NCBI GenBank assembly: GCA_021292105.1
Contig: CM037869.1
Location: 186,001-250,000, forward strand
From: Anadara kagoshimensis
Taxonomy: Eukaryota; Mollusca; Bivalvia; Arcoida; Arcidae
Length of the DNA: 64,000 nucleotides
Direction: 5' to 3'
Both the position numbers and the translations under genes were made by a program. Every line of letters starts with the position of its first letter. Within the stretch, counting starts at the first letter, position 1. Below the pieces are notes generated by a model. The model did not search any database. It was not told the DNA's origin and was given only the letters and a program-made list of their open reading frames with translations. This document shows, in pieces, positions 13,655 to 24,964 of this stretch.

Positions 13655-14506
13655 CACAATACAACAAGTAATAAAAAGTACACGGTCACAAAATACAACA
13701 ATTAATAAAAAGTACACGGTCACAAAATACAACAATTAATAAAAAGTACACGGTCACAAAATACAACAAGTAATAAAATGTACACGGTCACAAAATACAA
13801 CAAGTAATACAAGTACACGGTCACAAAATACGATTAATAAAAAGTACACGGTCACAAAATACAACAAGTAATAAAAAGTACACGGTCACAAATACGATTA
13901 ATAAAAAGTACACGGTCACAAAATACGATTAATAAAAAGTATACGGTCACAAAATACAACAAGTAATAAATGTACACGGTCACAAAATACGATTAATAAA
14001 AGTACACGGTCACAAAATACAACTAATAAAAAGTACACGGTCACAAATACGATTAATAAAAAGTATACGGTCACAAAATACAATTAATAAAAAGTACATG
14101 GTCACACAATACAACAATTAATAAAAAGTACACGGTCACAAAATACAACAATTAATAACAACTACACGGTCACAAATACAACAAGTAATAAAAAGTACAC
14201 GGTCACAAATACAACAATTAATAAAAAGTACACGGTCACAAAATACAACAATTAATAAAAAGTACACGGTCACAAAATACAACAAGTAATAAAAAGTACA
14301 CGCACAAAATACGATTAATAAAAAGTACACGGTCACAAAATTCAATTAATAAAAAGTACACGGTCACAAAATACAATTAATAAAAACTACACGGTCACAA
14401 AATACAACAATTAATAAAAACTACACGGTCACAAAATACAACAAGTAATAAAAAGTACACGGTCACAAAATACAACAAGTAATAAAAACTACACGGTCAC
14501 AAAATA
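13655..14506. repeat. 34-bp satellite array (Sat34), right block
   Basis: Continuation of the 34-bp array beyond the LINE, about 25 units. Units show more truncated and single-base-deleted forms (CACAAATACGATT, AAACTACACGG) than the left block, as is common at array margins. Confidence 0.95.
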
Positions 14507-15305
14507 CTGTTCTTAGCTTTTTGAATTCAGGTGAATATTGTTTGGTTTGAACAATGCTGAACTATATACAGCCGAATATGCCTCAACAATAATCAAGTAA
14601 TATAATATAGAAACTTGGCTTTTAAATTTTTACCTTGGATCGTTGGTAGCCTTAGTATATGAACTATCACGCCTGTTACACAGATTTGTTAAAGAAAAAT
14701 AAATTGAGAAAACCTCAACCATGTCGAGATTTCCAAAAAAACTCGTTTTTCTTAACAAACTCTGACCCCTATGCACTGCTCTATGACGTTGAATATATTA
14801 ATATCTTTCCATTTTTTAAATCGATTCGTTATACAAGGTGAAAACAGAACGTGAATTTTTGCACAATTTCCATAAAAAAATGCAACAATTATTTAAAAAT
14901 TTCTTAAATTATCAATTCCTGCTCTATTTTTATTCATAAATCTTTACACTTGTGTAGGTAATTTTATAATTGACCCCTCTTTCACGTTTTTCAACCAAAT
15001 TGTTTTCACTTGAATTTTCCTACTTAGATGACCCTTAATTTTTTGGCTTTTTGGTTTCGTAGAACATAACGTTTACTTGTATTGTTTGTAAGCTTTTTTC
15101 TTGCCTGTATTGGTTTTTGTCAAGTACATTTTACAGTTGCAAATAAATGTCTTCTATAGTCCTAGGGATGCTAGATTTTAAATATATGATGACACTAGTC
15201 ATGTGATTTTATTTCATTTTACCTCCACAAAGTGTAGAGGATATATAGAAGCTTTAGACTGATTGATTAGTTTCCGGATAATAATTAAAGATATATCAAT
15301 TTAAA
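14507..15305. other. AT-rich non-repetitive stretch, no gene supported
   Basis: About 800 bp with no credible exon. A 60-codon plus-strand frame at 14659-14841 has no recognisable sequence. A minus-strand donor-like AAG|GTAAAA near 14635 is not backed by a phase-compatible exon. Confidence 0.5.
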
Positions 15306-16462
15306 AACAAACACAACATATCGGTCCATGTTCAAATCACAACCCCAAAAGTCAAACACAAACATATCAGTCCATGTTTAAATCACAACCCTAAAAAAGT
15401 CAAACACAAACATATCGGTCAATGTTCAAATCAATATCCCAAAAGTCAAACACAACATATCGGTCCATGTTTAAATCACAAACCCAAAAGTCAAACAAAC
15501 ATATCGGTCCATGTTCAAATCACAAACCCAAAAGTCAACACAAACATACCAGTCCATGTTCAAATCACAAACCCAAAAGTCAAACACAAACATATCGGTC
15601 CATATCATGGTCAAATCACAACCCCAAAAGTCAAACACAAACATATCGGTCCATGTTCAAATCACAAACCCAAAAGTCAAAACAAACATATCGGTCCATG
15701 TTCAAATCACAAACCCAAAAGTCAACACAAACATTTCGGTCCATGTTCAAATCACAAACCCAAAAGTCAAAACAAACATTTCGGTCCATGTTCAAATCAC
15801 AAACCCAAAAGTCAAACACAAACATTTCGGTCCATGTTCAAATCACAAACCCAAAAGTCAAACACAAACATATCGGTCCATGTTCAAATCACAAACCCAA
15901 AAGTCAACACAAACATTTCGGTCCATGTTCAAATCACAAACCCAAAAGTCAAACACAAACATATCGGTCCATGTTCAAATCACAAACCCAAAAGTCAACA
16001 CAAACATATCGGTCCATGTTCAAATCACAAACCCAAAAGTCAACACAAACATTTCGGTCCTTGTTCAAATCACAAACCCAAAAGTCAAACACAAAGATAT
16101 CGGTCCATGTTCAAATCACAAACCCAAAAGTCAAACACAAACATATCGGTCCATGTTTAAATCACAAACCCAAAAGTCAAAACAAACATATCGGTCCATG
16201 TTCAAATCACAAACCCAAAAGTCAACACAAACATACCAGTCCATGTTCAAATCACAAACCCAAAAGTCAAACACAAACATATCGGTCCATGTTCAAATCA
16301 CAACCCCAAAAGTCAAACACAAACATATCGGTCCATGTTCAAATCACAACCCCTAAAGTCAAACACAAACATAACGGTCCATGTTCAAATCAATATCCCA
16401 AAAGTCAAACACAAACATATCGACCCATGTTCAAATCACAAACCAAAAAGCAAAATTTTGAA
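15306..16462. repeat. 49-bp satellite family, 46-bp variant (array A)
   Basis: About 25 units with period 46, containing ACAAACATATCGGTCCATG, TTCAAATCACAA and CCCAAAAGTCAAAC. Alignment by eye shows it is a shortened relative of the 49-bp unit at 24965-33960 (AACATACTAATCCATG, AATCACAATCC, AGCAAAGTAAA). Open plus-strand frames of up to 354 codons arise because the unit lacks stops; all frames give the same scrambled peptide. Confidence 0.95.
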
Positions 16463-16736
16463 ATCGGACAAATTAATTATAAGTAAAACAGGTAAACTTC
16501 CATCATAGAATACATTTTTTGTCAAGTTAAATATGTGAATTCATTGTATAATACAAATGCAAAGTTCGATTTCCGTTAAATTAATACTAAACATCTGTCA
16601 TGACGTGTTTTATACAGTTGGGCATGATAAAAACGTGTGTGGGTTAACTTGTTCTCAACATAACACGTGTAGTCTAGCGAAATAATGTATATTAATGAAA
16701 CGTCCTTCGGAAGTAGCATAGGTCTATCATATAATC

Positions 16737-17405
16737 AAAAACAAACATACCAACGAATGTTAAAACCCAAAGCAAAGTAAAAACTTTGAATCTGGCAAAT
16801 GAGGTTAAACACGTTAACATCCACCAGGGAAGTGGAACCAGGTGCTCCGGTAGACCACGTTAACATCCACCAGGGAAGTGGAACCAGGTGCTCCGGTAGA
16901 CCACGTGAACATCCACCAGGGAAGTGGAACCAGGTGCTCCGGTATACCACGTGAACATCCACCAGGGAAGTGGAACCAGGTGCTCCGGTAGACCACGTGA
17001 ACATCCACCAGGGAAGTGGAACCAGGTGCTCCGGTAGACCACGTGAACATCCACCAGGGAAGTGAAACCAGGTGCTACGGTAGACCATATGAACATCCAC
17101 CAGGGAAGTGGAACCAGGTGATCCGGTAGACCACTTGAACATCCACCAGGGAAGTGGAACCAGGTGCTCCGGTAGACCACGTGAACATCCACCAGGGAAG
17201 TGGAACCAGGTGCTCCGGTAGACCACGTGAACATCCACCAGGGAAGTGGAACCAGGTGCTACGGTAGACCACGTGAACATCCACCAGGGAAGTGGAACCA
17301 GGTGCTCCGGTAGACCACGTGAACATCCACCAGGGAAGTGGAACCAGGTGCTCCGGTAGACCACGTGAACATCCACCAGGGAAGTGGAACCAGGTGCTCC
17401 TGTTG
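16737..17405. repeat. One 49-bp-type unit, linker, then 46-bp module B array
   Basis: A single 49-bp-family unit (16737-16780) runs into the linker AAAAACTTTGAATCTGGCAA. About 13 copies of a 46-bp unit follow, with CACGTGAACATCCACCAGGG and AAGTGGAACCAGGTGCTCCG. The same linker and a single copy of this module occur at 33961-34070, 36463-36560, 38890-38995 and 45906-46020, and inverted at 37945-38111 and 39940-40100. Here the module itself has been amplified. Minus-strand frames of up to 213 codons are repeat artefacts. Confidence 0.93.
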
Positions 17406-20400
17406 ACTATAGCTACCTCCTGTTTAGCTAGGTATACCTTCCTGTTTAGCTAGGTATACCTTCCTGTTTAGCTAGGTATTCCTTCCTGTTTAGCTAGGTA
17501 TACCTTCCTGTTTAGCTAGGTATACCTTCCTGTTTAGCTAGATATACCTTCCTGTTTAGCTAGGTATACCTTCCTGTTTAGCTAGGTATACCTTCCTGTT
17601 TAGCTAGGTATACCTTCCTGTTTAGCTAGGTATTCCTTCCTGTTTAGCTAGGTATTCCTTCCTGTTTAGCTAGGTATACCTTCCTGTTTAGCTAGGTATA
17701 CCTTCCTGTTTAGCTAGGTATACCTTCCTGTTTAGCTAGGTATACCTTCCTGTTTAGCTAGGTATACCTTCCTGTTTAGCTAGGTATTCCTTCCTGTTTA
17801 GCTAGGTATTCCTTCCTGTTTAGCTAGGTATACCTTCCTGTTTAGCTAGGTATACCTTCCTGTTTAGCTAGGTATACTTTCCTGTTTAGCTAGGTATACC
17901 TTCCTGTTTAGCTAGGTATACCTTCCTGTTTAGCTAGGTATACCTTCCTGTTTAGCTAGGTATACCTTCCTGTTTAGCTAGGTATACCTTCGGTATACCT
18001 TCCTGTTTAGCTAGGTATACTTTCCTGTTTAGCTAGGTATACCTTCCTGTTTAGCTAGGTATACCTTCCTGTTTAGCTAGGTATACCTTCATGTTTAGCT
18101 AGGTATACCCTCCTGTTTAGCTAGGTATACCTTCCTGTTTAGCTAGGTATACCTTCCTGTTTAGCTAGGTATACCTGCCTGTTTAGCTAGGTATACCTTC
18201 CTGTTTAGCTAGGTATACTTTCCTGTTTAGCTAGGTATACCTGCCTGTTTAGCTAGGTATACCTTCCTGTTTAGCTAGGTATACCTTCCTGTTTAGCTAG
18301 GTATACCTTCCTGTTTAGCTAGGTATACCTTCCTGTTTAGCTAGGTATACCTTCCTGTTTAGCTAGGTATACCTTCCTGTTTAGCTAGGTATACCCTCCT
18401 GTTTAGCTAGGTATACTTTCCTGTTTAGCTAGGTATACCTTCCTGTTTAGCTAGGTATACTTTCCTGTTTAGCTAGGTATACCTTCCTGTTTAGCTAGGT
18501 ATACCTTCCTGTTTAGCTAGGTATACCTTCATGTTTAGCTAGGTATACCCCCCTGTTTAGCTAGGTATACCTTCCTGTTTAGCTAGGTATACCTTCCTGT
18601 TTAGCTAGGTATACCTGCCTGTTTAGCTAGGTATACCTTCCTGTTTAGCTAGGTATACTTTCCTGTTTAGCTAGGTATACCTGTCTGTTTAGCTAGGTAT
18701 ACCTTCCTGTGTAGCTAGGTATACCTTCCTGTTTAGCTAGGTATACTTTCCTGTTTAGCTAGGTATACCTTCCTGTTTAGCTAGGTATACCTTCCTGTTT
18801 AGCTAGGTATACCTTCCTGTTTAGCTAGGTATACCTTCCTGTTTAGCTAGGTATACCTTCCTGTTTAGCTAGGTATACCTTCCTGTTTAGCTAGGTATAC
18901 TTTCCTGTTTAGCTAGGTATACCTTCCTGTTTAGCTAGGTATACCTTCCTGTTTAGCTAGGTATACCTTCCTGTTTAGCTAGGTATACCTTCCTGTTTAG
19001 CTAGGTATACCTTCCTGTTTAGCTAGGTATACCCTCCTGTTTAGCTAGGTATACTTTCCTGTTTAGCTAGGTATACCTTCCTGTTTAGCTAGGTATACTT
19101 TCCTGTTTAGCTAGGTATACCTTCCTGTTTAGCTAGGTATACCTTCCTGTTTAGCTAGGTATACCTTCATGTTTAGCTAGGTATACCCTCCTGTTTAGCT
19201 AGGTATACCTTCCTGTTTAGCTAGGTATACCTTCCTGTTTAGCTAGGTATACCTGCCTGTTTAGCTAGGTATACCTTCCTGTTTAGCTTGGTATACTTTC
19301 CTGTTTAGCTAGGTATACCTGCCTGTTTAGCTAGGTATACCTTCCTGTTAGCTAGGTATACCTTTCTGTTTAGCTAGGTATACTTTCCTGTTTAGCTAGG
19401 TATACCTTCCTGTTTAGCTAGGTATACCTTCCTGTTTAGCTAGGTATACCTTCCTGTTTAGCTAGGTATACCTTCCTGTTTAGCTAGATATACCTTCCTG
19501 TTTAGCTAGGTATACTTTCCTGTTTAGCTAGGTATACCTTCCTGTTTAGCTAGGTATTCCTTCCTGTTTTGCTAGGTATACCTTCCTGTTTAGCTAGGTA
19601 TACTTTCCTGTTTAGCTAGGTATACCTTCCTGTTTAGCTAGGTATACCTTCCTGTTTAGCTAGGTATACCTTCCTGTTTAGCTAGGTATACCTTCCTGTT
19701 TAGCTAGGTATACCTTCCTGTTTAGCTACGTATACCTTCCTGTTTAGCTAGGTATACCTTCCTATTTAGCTAGGTATACCTTCCTGTTTAGCTAGGTATA
19801 CCTACCTGTTTAGCTAGGTATACCTTCCTGTTTAGCTAGGTATACTTTCCTGTTTAGCTAGGTATACCTTCCTGTTTAGCTAGGTATACCTTCCTGTTTA
19901 GCTAGGTATACCTTCCTGTTTAGCTAGGTATACCTTCCTGTTTAGCTAGGTATACCTTCCTGTTTAGCTAGGTATACCTTCCTGTTTAGCTAGGTATACC
20001 CTCCTGTTTAGCTAGGTATACCTTCCTGTTTAGCTAGGTATACCTGCCTGTTTAGCTAGGTATACCTTCCTGTTTAGCTAGGTATACCTTCCTGTTTAGC
20101 TAGGTATACCTTCCTGTTTAGCTAGGTATACCTTCCTGTTTAGCTAGGTATACCTTCCTGTTTAGCTAGGTATACCTTCCTGTTTAGCTAGGTATACCTT
20201 CCTGTTTAGCTAGGTATACCTTCCTGTTTAGCTAGGTATACCTTCCTGTTTAGCTAGGTATACTTTCCTGTTTAGCTAGGTATACCTTCCTGTGTAGCTA
20301 GGTATACTTTCCTGTTTAGCTAGGTATACTTTCCTGTTTAGCTAGGTATACCTTCCTGTTTAGCCAGGTATACTTTCCTGTTTAGCTAGGTATACCTTCC

Positions 20401-21345
20401 TGTTTAGCTAGGTATACCTTCCTGTTTAGCTAGGTATACCTTCCTGTTTAGCTAGGTATACCTTCCTGTTTAGCTAGGTATACCTTCCTGTTTAGCTAGG
20501 TATACCTTCCTGTTTAGCTAGGTATACCTTCCTGTTTAGCTCGGTATACCTTCCTGTTTAGCTCGGTATACCTTCCTGTTTAGCTAGGTATACCTTCCTG
20601 TTTAGCTAGGTATACCTTCCTGTTTAGCTAGGTATACCTTCCTGTTTAGCTAGGTATACCTTCCTGTTTAGCTAGGTATACCTACCTGTTTAGCTAGGTA
20701 TACCTGCCTGTTTAGCTAGGTATACCTTCCTGTTTAGCTAGGTATACCTGCCTGTTTAGCTAGGTATACCTTCCTGTTTAGCTAGGTATACCTGCCTGTT
20801 TAGCTAGGTATACCTGCCTGTTTAGCTAGGTATACCTTCCTGTTTAGCTAGGCATACCTTCCTGTTTAGCTAGGTATACCTGCCTGTTTAGCTAGGTATA
20901 CCTGTTTAGCTAGGTATACCTGCCTGTTTAGCTAGGTATACCTTCTTGTTTAGCTAGGTATACCCTCCTGTTTAGCTAGGTATACCTTCCTGTTTAGCTA
21001 GGTATACCTGCCTGTTTAGCTAGGTATACCTTCCTGTTTAGCTAGGTATACCTTCCTGTTTAGCTAGGTATACCTTCATGTTTAGCTAGGTATACCTTCC
21101 TGTTTAGCTAGGTATACCTTCCTGTTTAGCTAGGTATACCTTCCTGTTTAGCTAGGTATACCTTCATGTTTAGCTAGGTATACCTTCCTGTTTAGCTAGG
21201 TATACCTTCATGTTTAGCTAGGTATACCTTCCTGTTTAGCTAGGTATACCTTCCTGTTTAGCTAGGTATACCTTCCTGTTTAGCTAGGTATACCTTCATG
21301 TTTAGCTAGGTATACCTTCCTGTTTAGCTAGGTATACCTGCCACG
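17406..21345. repeat. 22-bp satellite array (module C), about 179 units
   Basis: Highly regular tandem array of TTCCTGTTTAGCTAGGTATACC, described as TTCCTGTTTAG plus CTAGGTATACC. Each unit holds the 8-bp palindrome GGTATACC and the 6-bp palindrome TAGCTA. Variants are mostly single substitutions (GGTATTCC, GGTATACT, ACCTGCC). A single TAGCTAGCTA-type segment stands in this position in the unexpanded copies of the element, so this array is an amplified module C. The array ends TGCCACGTATTAA, matching the CGCCACGTGT that ends the element elsewhere. Confidence 0.96.
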
Positions 21346-21378
21346 TATTAAATAATTGAGAATCAAAGGGACATTGAA

Positions 21379-21710
21379 CTATGAGACGTCAGATATATCC
21401 AGGACAATCCTGGTCACAGAGACATCATACTCACCAACAATACTGTGATGACGACCATAAAACTTTTTGAGGGCACTGATAAGTCTAGGTTTGCTCACTA
21501 GGATAGATAACATTCACATAATCTCCAATTTTGGGATTATTAAGAGATAACACGTCATGTGTAGTTGAATGATTTGTCGACAGCATTCTCTCCAGATTTA
21601 ACAAAGTTCTCTCTAGCGTTTGTTTTTGCTTCATGCGAATACAGAAACAAACCAGCAAGAACCCCTAATAGTCTGTGCCCATTGGTACTCCGATTTTGTG
21701 CTGAATAGTT
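21379..21710 (-). pseudogene. Reverse transcriptase remnant, Penelope-like type
   Basis: Reading the minus strand from 21710: QHKIGVPMGT (RT motif B), GLFLYSHEA, then a frame with DVLSLNNPKIGDYVNVIY (just after the catalytic DD box, which is damaged here). An internal deletion then joins directly to LISALKKFYGRHHSIV, ending at a TAG (21379-21381). The order of GxPMG, FLYxxE, xxDD and a conserved C-terminal tail is the layout I associate with Penelope-like elements and relatives in marine animals; that class call is inference. It is plainly dead. It sits head-on against the 22-bp array with the same spacing as the unexpanded copies. Confidence 0.65.
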
Positions 21711-22827
21711 ACATTACAAAACACAACAAATATGTTGGTTAACAACAACAACATTTTGTTGATGGTATCTTTAGTATATTTTTGTTTGGAATCTGTATGA
21801 TGCTTGACAAAATAACCAGAATCCCTGTTCAGCACCAGGGCTTAACGCTTTTGTAAACAAATGACAAGCTAATTTGTTTTAGACGCGTGTCACTTAATCT
21901 GGACCGATACGAGGTTGGTTAATAATAACAAATAAGAATTGAAACGAGGATAGTTGCTATTGAAAATTATTTCCCTTTGTGCTTTCGGTTTAAGTGTTCC
22001 ATCTTGTAAAAGAAAAAGTGCCATGAACTAAGAATGATGGGTACACGTGGACATTTACCTAGATCTTAAAGAGAATCACTCATTTTTAAAATGCACCAAT
22101 TGGGATGAAGAATGTTACATTTTGAGGTCCGTATGCCGGTATACGGATAGACAACATGTCTCTATTTTTTTCAGATTTCAAACCTTTACCCAAGGTGGCA
22201 TCTGCAACATCAGTATTATCTTAGCTAAATGAGATTATCATATGACAATAAATGTTAAAACTTACCCGACTCATGATCTCTCAGTAATTCTACTCGGCGT
22301 CGAGGATCAGTGACTCTACCGGCGACGAACATGTATATAGTTATATCACATGTGAGGGAATTGTTTATAACACCCAATATGTTATAGAACACGTTGTGTA
22401 CAACTGTTAACGTGATGTTACTGCCAGATAAGATGCCACATCTCTGATTGTAGTGATCTCATTGATTCTTTAGCTGTTTTTTAAATGATTAAAATTGACT
22501 AAATTGCCATATGTCGTACAAATCAAATGTTTATTATAGTATTTAACAGCTTTTACAGCCAGAAATTATAATACATTGTTAATATTATCTGTAATTTAAT
22601 CGGAGATCATCAGATCATCAGCAATCGTGAAGGTTATAATCTTTAGAATTAAAAAGATTTCATCTTAGGCTAAAACAATTAAACTTTTTAACAATATATT
22701 TTAAACTCTTTCTAGCTTTCAGATTATACTAATATTCTGGGGAATTGATCACAACAATTATATATGCAATTTTTCATTAATATTTTTCAAACCATATTCT
22801 AACATATAAACATTAATATAAAAAGTC
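21711..22827. other. Unique AT-rich spacer, no gene supported
   Basis: No convincing gene. A minus-strand open stretch ending in a good donor (GAGTCGG|GTAAGT, about 22266-22335) reads MFVAGRVTDPRRRVELLRDH. It could be a small first exon, but no matching acceptor or partner exon in the required phase was identified. Confidence 0.4.
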
Positions 22828-24862
22828 TAAAACAAATATACCGGTATATGTTCATATCACAATCCTAAAAGATAAGTAATAACTTTGAAACTTAAATTTC
22901 CAGAGACGTAAATCCGTCTGCAGCCCCAGGAAAGTAAAGCCGTGAGCAGCTCCAGGAAAGTAAAGCAGTGTGCAGCTCCAGGAAAGTAAATCCGTGTACA
23001 GCTCCAGAGACGTAAAGCCGTGTGCATTTCCAGGGACGTAAAGCCGTGTGCAGCTCCAGGAAAGTAAAGCAGTGTGCAGCTCCAGGAAAGAAATCCGTGA
23101 GCAGCTCCAGGAAAGAAAAGCCGTGAGCAGCTCCAGGAAAGTAAAGCCGTGAGCAGCTCCAGGAAAGTAAAGCAGTGTGCAGCTCCAGGAAAGTAAAGCC
23201 GTGTACAGCTCCAGAGACGTAAAGCCGTGTGCATTTCCAGGGACGTAAAGCCGTGTGCAGCTCCAGGAAAGTAAAGCAGTGTGCAGCCCCAGGAAAGTAA
23301 AGCCGTGAGCAGCTCCAGGAAAGTAAAGCAGTGTGCAGCTCCAGGAAAGTAAAGCCGTGTACAGCTCCAGAGACGTAAAGCCGTGTGCATTTCCAGGGAC
23401 GTAAAGCCGTGTGCAGCTCCAGGAAAGTAAAGCAGTGTGCAGCTCCAGGAAAGAAATCCGTGAGCAGCTCCAGGAAAGAAAAGCCGTGAGCAGCTCCAGG
23501 AAAGTAAAGACGTGAGCAGCTCCAGGAAAGTAAAGCAGTGTGCAGCTCCAGGAAAGTAAAGCCGTGTACAGCTCCAGAGACGTAAAGCCGTGTACAGCTC
23601 CAGAGACGTAAAGCCGTGTGCATTTCCAGGGACGTAAAGCCGTGTGCAGCTCCAGGAAAGAAAAGCCGTGTGTAGCTCCAGGAAAGTAAAGCCGTGTGCA
23701 GCTCCAGGAAAGAGAAGCCGTGTGCAGCTCCAGGAAAGAAAAGCCGTGTGTAGCTCCAGGAAAGTAAAGCCGTGTGCAGCTCCAGGAAAGAGAAGCCGTG
23801 TGCACCTCCAGGAAAGTAAAGCCGTGTGCAGCTCCAGGAAAGTAAAGCCGTGTGCAGCTCCAGGGATGTAAAGCCGTGTGCAGCTCCAGGACAGTAAAGC
23901 CATGAGCAGCTCCAGAAAAGTAAACCCGTGTGCAGCGCCAGGAAAGTAAAGCCGTGTGCAGCTCCAGGAAAGTAAAGCCGTGTGCAGCTCCAGGAAAGTA
24001 AAGCCGTGTGCAGCTCCAGGGATGTAAAGCCGTGTGCAGCTCCAGGGATGTAAAGCCGTGTGCAGCTCCAGGAAAGTAAAGCCGTGTGCATCTCCAGGGA
24101 TTAAAAGCCGTCTGCAGCTCCAGAGACGTAAAGCCGTGTGCAGATGCAGGGACGTAAAGCCGTGTGCAGCTCCAGGGAATCAAAGCCGTGTGTATCTCCA
24201 GCGACGTAAAGCCGCCTGCAGACGCAGGGACGTAAAGCCGTGTGCAGCTCCAGGGACGTGAAGCTGTGTGCAGCTCCAGTGACGTAAAGCCGTGTGCATC
24301 TCCAGGGAAGTAAAGCCGTGTGCAGATACAGGGACGAAAAGCCGTGTGCATCACCAGGAATGTAAAGTCGTGTGCAGTTCCAGGAATGTAAAGCTGCGTG
24401 CAGCTCAAGGGAAGTTAAGCTGTGTGCATATCTAGGGACGTAAAGCCGTGTGCAGCTCCATAAAAGTAAAACCGCGTGCGGCTTCAGGAAAATAAAGCCG
24501 TGTTCAGCTCCAGGAATGTAAAGCCGTGTGCAGCTCCAGGGACGTAAAGCCGTGTGCAGCTCCAGGAAAGTAAAGTCGTGTGCAGCTCCAGGGACAAAAA
24601 GTGTGTAGCTCCAGGGACAAAAAGCCCTGTGTAGCTCCAGGAAAGTAAAGTCGTGTTCAGCTCCAGGAATGTAAAGCCGTGTGCAGCTCCAGGGACGTAA
24701 AGCCGTGTGCAGCTCCAGGAAAGTAAAGTCGTGTGCAGCTCCAGGAAAGTAAAGCCGTGAACAGCTTCAGGGACGTAAAGCCGTGTGCAGCTCCAGGGAC
24801 GTAAAGCCGTGTGCAGCTCCAGGAACGTAAAGCCGTGTGTAGATCCAGGGACGTTAATCCTA
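22828..24862. repeat. 26-bp satellite array with one 49-bp-type unit at its left edge
   Basis: One degenerate 49-bp-family unit and the AACTTTGAAACT linker (22828-22895) precede about 75 units of a 26-bp repeat, CAGCTCCAGGAAAGTAAAG plus CCGTGTG. Variants (GGGACGTAAAG, CATTTCC, GAGCAGC) recur in blocks. The unit resembles part of module B (CCAGGGAAGTGAGGCCGGGT), so it is probably the same element amplified with another period. Minus-strand frames of 518, 399 and 348 codons all come from this array: the unit has no stop in that strand and 26 is not a multiple of 3, so all three frames encode one permuted peptide. Confidence 0.95.
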
Positions 24863-24964
24863 CTAGAGAGATATAAATCATCATTAGTATATAACATACA
24901 CGTCAATATAGGTCACATGTTGTAATAAGGAACACCAACATCAATCCAATCAATTAATAATAAT

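Noticed and set aside
14635-14725. Minus-strand possible exon ending AAG|GTAAAA
   Set aside because: It would splice in phase 2, while the copy 1 glycosyltransferase exon begins in phase 0.
15422-16486. Plus-strand frames of 354 and 281 codons
   Set aside because: Stop-free 46-bp repeat with a period not divisible by 3; no start context, no non-repeat sequence.
22266-22335. Minus-strand possible first exon (MFVAGRVTDPRRR) with donor GTAAGT
   Set aside because: Its phase does not fit the glycosyltransferase exon and no other acceptor partner was found; left as a note only.
22852-24408. Minus-strand 518-codon frame and its two overlapping partners
   Set aside because: All three frames are open because the 26-bp unit lacks stops on that strand; the peptides are permutations of each other.
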